From: Bryobacterales bacterium
Lineage (GTDB): Bacteria; Acidobacteriota; Terriglobia; Bryobacterales; Bryobacteraceae
Length of the DNA stretch: 6,189 nucleotides
Assembly: GCA_003142355.1 (NCBI GenBank)
Contig: PLMF01000106.1
Coordinates: 2,094-8,282, forward strand
Direction: 5' to 3'
Shown here: in pieces, positions 4,991-6,189 of the stretch
Layout of the letters: every line of letters begins with the position of its first letter
How positions within the stretch are numbered: the stretch's first letter is position 1
Position numbers and translations under genes: made by a program
Notes under the pieces: generated by a model
What the model saw: only the letters and a program-made list of their open reading frames with translations
What the model was told of the DNA's origin: nothing
Databases searched by the model: none

Positions 4991-6189
4991 TGGAACTCGA
5001 TGGTGGCCACCTCGCCCGCGGTAGAGAGGCGGGCGTTGGGCTTGGGGAAATATTCAATGGCCACGCGCCGCGGCTTCTGCACGCCGCAACCCAGCGTCAG
5101 CTCGCCGCGGCCCATGATCGCCACTTTGTGCGGGTCGGTGACCAGCAGCTTCACGGTCTTGTGGCCATCGCTCTCGATGACCAGGCGCGCCTGCGAGCCC
5201 AGGCAATCCACCTGTTTGAGAGTGCCCGCCAGTTTGCCCGAGGGGTTGGGGCCGTCCCACCAGGGCACGGCTTTCTCGCTGGGCTTGGGGGTCCCGTCGT
5301 TGTATTTGTTTTCGGCGGCGTGCAATTCCGCGCGCGCCTGGGTTTTGAGCCTTTCGATGGCGCGCGCTTCCTCCTCGGCGCGCCGCTTCCTTTCGGCCTC
5401 TTCGTAATCCAGGCGCTGCTGCTCGATGGCCATGCGGGCCTGGCGCATGTGCTCGCGTTGGACCGGGTCGGTGGCGGCCTGTTCCCCTGCTCTCCACGCT
5501 TTGGCCGCTTCCGCGAAGTTGTGATCGGCGAGGTAGCATTCCGCCAGGGCCTGCCAGTAGGATGGGTCGCGCGGGTTGCGCTCGGCGGCCGCCTTCCAGT
5601 GCGCCAGGCGTTTTTGCGGGTCGGTATCGCGCCGGGCCATCAGGGCGAAGGGCTCATCCAGCTTGGGATTGATGCCAGCGGCGCGCAGCAGCGCCTGCGT
5701 GGCCTTGGCGTCGTCGGGCTCGAGCTTGGCGTATTCGATGAAGCAGCGCGCGCTGGCGCTCGAGGCTTCGATGGATGCCGCAAAATGGCGGCGCGCCTCG
5801 TCGTTGCGGTGGCCGGCGAGCGCCAGCAGGCCGAGCCCTTCCTCGGCCTCCGCCAGCTTGACGCGATCGCGGATCAGGCTCTGATACTCCGCCGCCGATT
5901 GGCTGCCCGCCAGGACGTCCGCGCGTGCCAGGCGCGCATCCGCGTCGGCGATGGGCTTCTCCGGAAAATCGCGCTCCGTCATGGGCCGGCTGGAAAGCGA
6001 GGTGGTCTGAAAGTGCCCTTCCGCGAAATGGCGTTTGGCTTGTGCCTCGATTTCGGCCATCGACTTGCCGAAGGCATTGCGGTAGGCCGGGTCCTGGTCG
6101 ACGCCCTTGCGCAGGTTGTAGAGCAGCACGCGCAGCTTGCCGAAGTATTCGGGGTCCACCACCAGCAGATGCACGCGCGCCCAATCGAG
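4987..6189 (-). CDS. TPR protein with coiled coil and C-terminal beta domain (5' end outside window)
   Basis: The frame is open to the right edge, giving 400 visible residues. Its first residues (LDWARVHLLVVDPEYFGKL) read smoothly past the GTG at 6174, so the gene starts outside. The opening region, ending YRNAFGKSMAEIEAQAKRHF, resembles the tail of peptidase-MA/DUF1570-type metallopeptidases, so the missing N-terminus may hold a gluzincin-like domain (inference). TPR-like helices follow at about 90-237; the clearest unit is DPSYWQALAECYLADHNFAE at 208-227. A highly charged probable coiled coil spans about 245-297 (EEAERKRRAEEEARAIERL). Residues about 315-400 form a beta-rich domain (LKQVDCLGSQARLVIESDG and an ending AGEVATIEF) that I know only from acidobacterial TPR proteins. 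No export signal can be judged without the N-terminus. The TGA overlaps the MFS start (GTGA). Confidence 0.85.
   Translation of the reverse strand, partial: LDWARVHLLVVDPEYFGKLRVLLYNLRKGVDQDPAYRNAFGKSMAEIEAQAKRHFAEGHFQTTSLSSRPMTERDFPEKPIADADARLARADVLAGSQSAAEYQSLIRDRVKLAEAEEGLGLLALAGHRNDEARRHFAASIEASSASARCFIEYAKLEPDDAKATQALLRAAGINPKLDEPFALMARRDTDPQKRLAHWKAAAERNPRDPSYWQALAECYLADHNFAEAAKAWRAGEQAATDPVQREHMRQARMAIEQQRLDYEEAERKRRAEEEARAIERLKTQARAELHAAENKYNDGTPKPSEKAVPWWDGPNPSGKLAGTLKQVDCLGSQARLVIESDGHKTVKLLVTDPHKVAIMGRGELTLGCGVQKPRRVAIEYFPKPNARLSTAGEVATIEFQ

Noticed and set aside
3759..5057. Long upstream extension (to 5057) of the antitoxin-like frame
   Set aside because: It runs through the MFS gene in another frame and encodes Arg/Gly/Ala-rich filler; only the end after 3794 looks like protein.

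Overview
This window most resembles GC-rich chromosomal DNA from an acidobacterium of the Bryobacterales/Candidatus Solibacter type. That reading rests on recalled resemblance of the glycosyltransferase N-terminal region, the TPR protein and the GIY-YIG protein to proteins of that group. No database search was possible, so treat the lineage as an inference. There is no rRNA, tRNA, CRISPR array or recognisable insertion sequence.

Layout. At the left edge (1-71, minus) there is probably the first 23 codons of a gene that leaves the window. A 60 bp gap with a perfect 6-bp-stem hairpin follows, then a large GT4-type glycosyltransferase (minus, stop at 132, start probably 1769). Positions 1770-2317 hold one small minus-strand gene (1957-2136, 59 aa, antitoxin-like) and two copies of a degenerate direct repeat (1836-1861 and 2211-2236). 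On the plus strand at 2318-3106 is a protein with two HNR-like repeats and a GIY-YIG (Mug113/T5orf172-like) nuclease domain. Its last third is displaced by a frameshift near 2926; the original frame can be read on to 3045. From the right edge back to 3103 the minus strand carries four tightly packed genes: a TPR protein cut by the window end, an MFS transporter, a small antitoxin-like protein and a PIN-domain toxin.

How they work together. The four right-hand genes can be read as one transcription unit joined by 4-base stop/start overlaps (GTGA at 4987-4990, ATGA at 3791-3794, ATGA at 3552-3555). The TPR protein and transporter look like ordinary chromosomal genes. The PIN protein and its partner form a VapBC-like toxin-antitoxin pair placed at the operon's 3' end. 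Together with the frameshifted GIY-YIG gene and the orphan antitoxin-like gene, this pair makes a small accessory patch (about 1840-3790) between housekeeping-type genes.

No clearly new system can be shown. The items most worth checking are the disrupted GIY-YIG gene, the overlap-coupled toxin-antitoxin pair, the orphan 59-aa gene and the flanking direct repeat.
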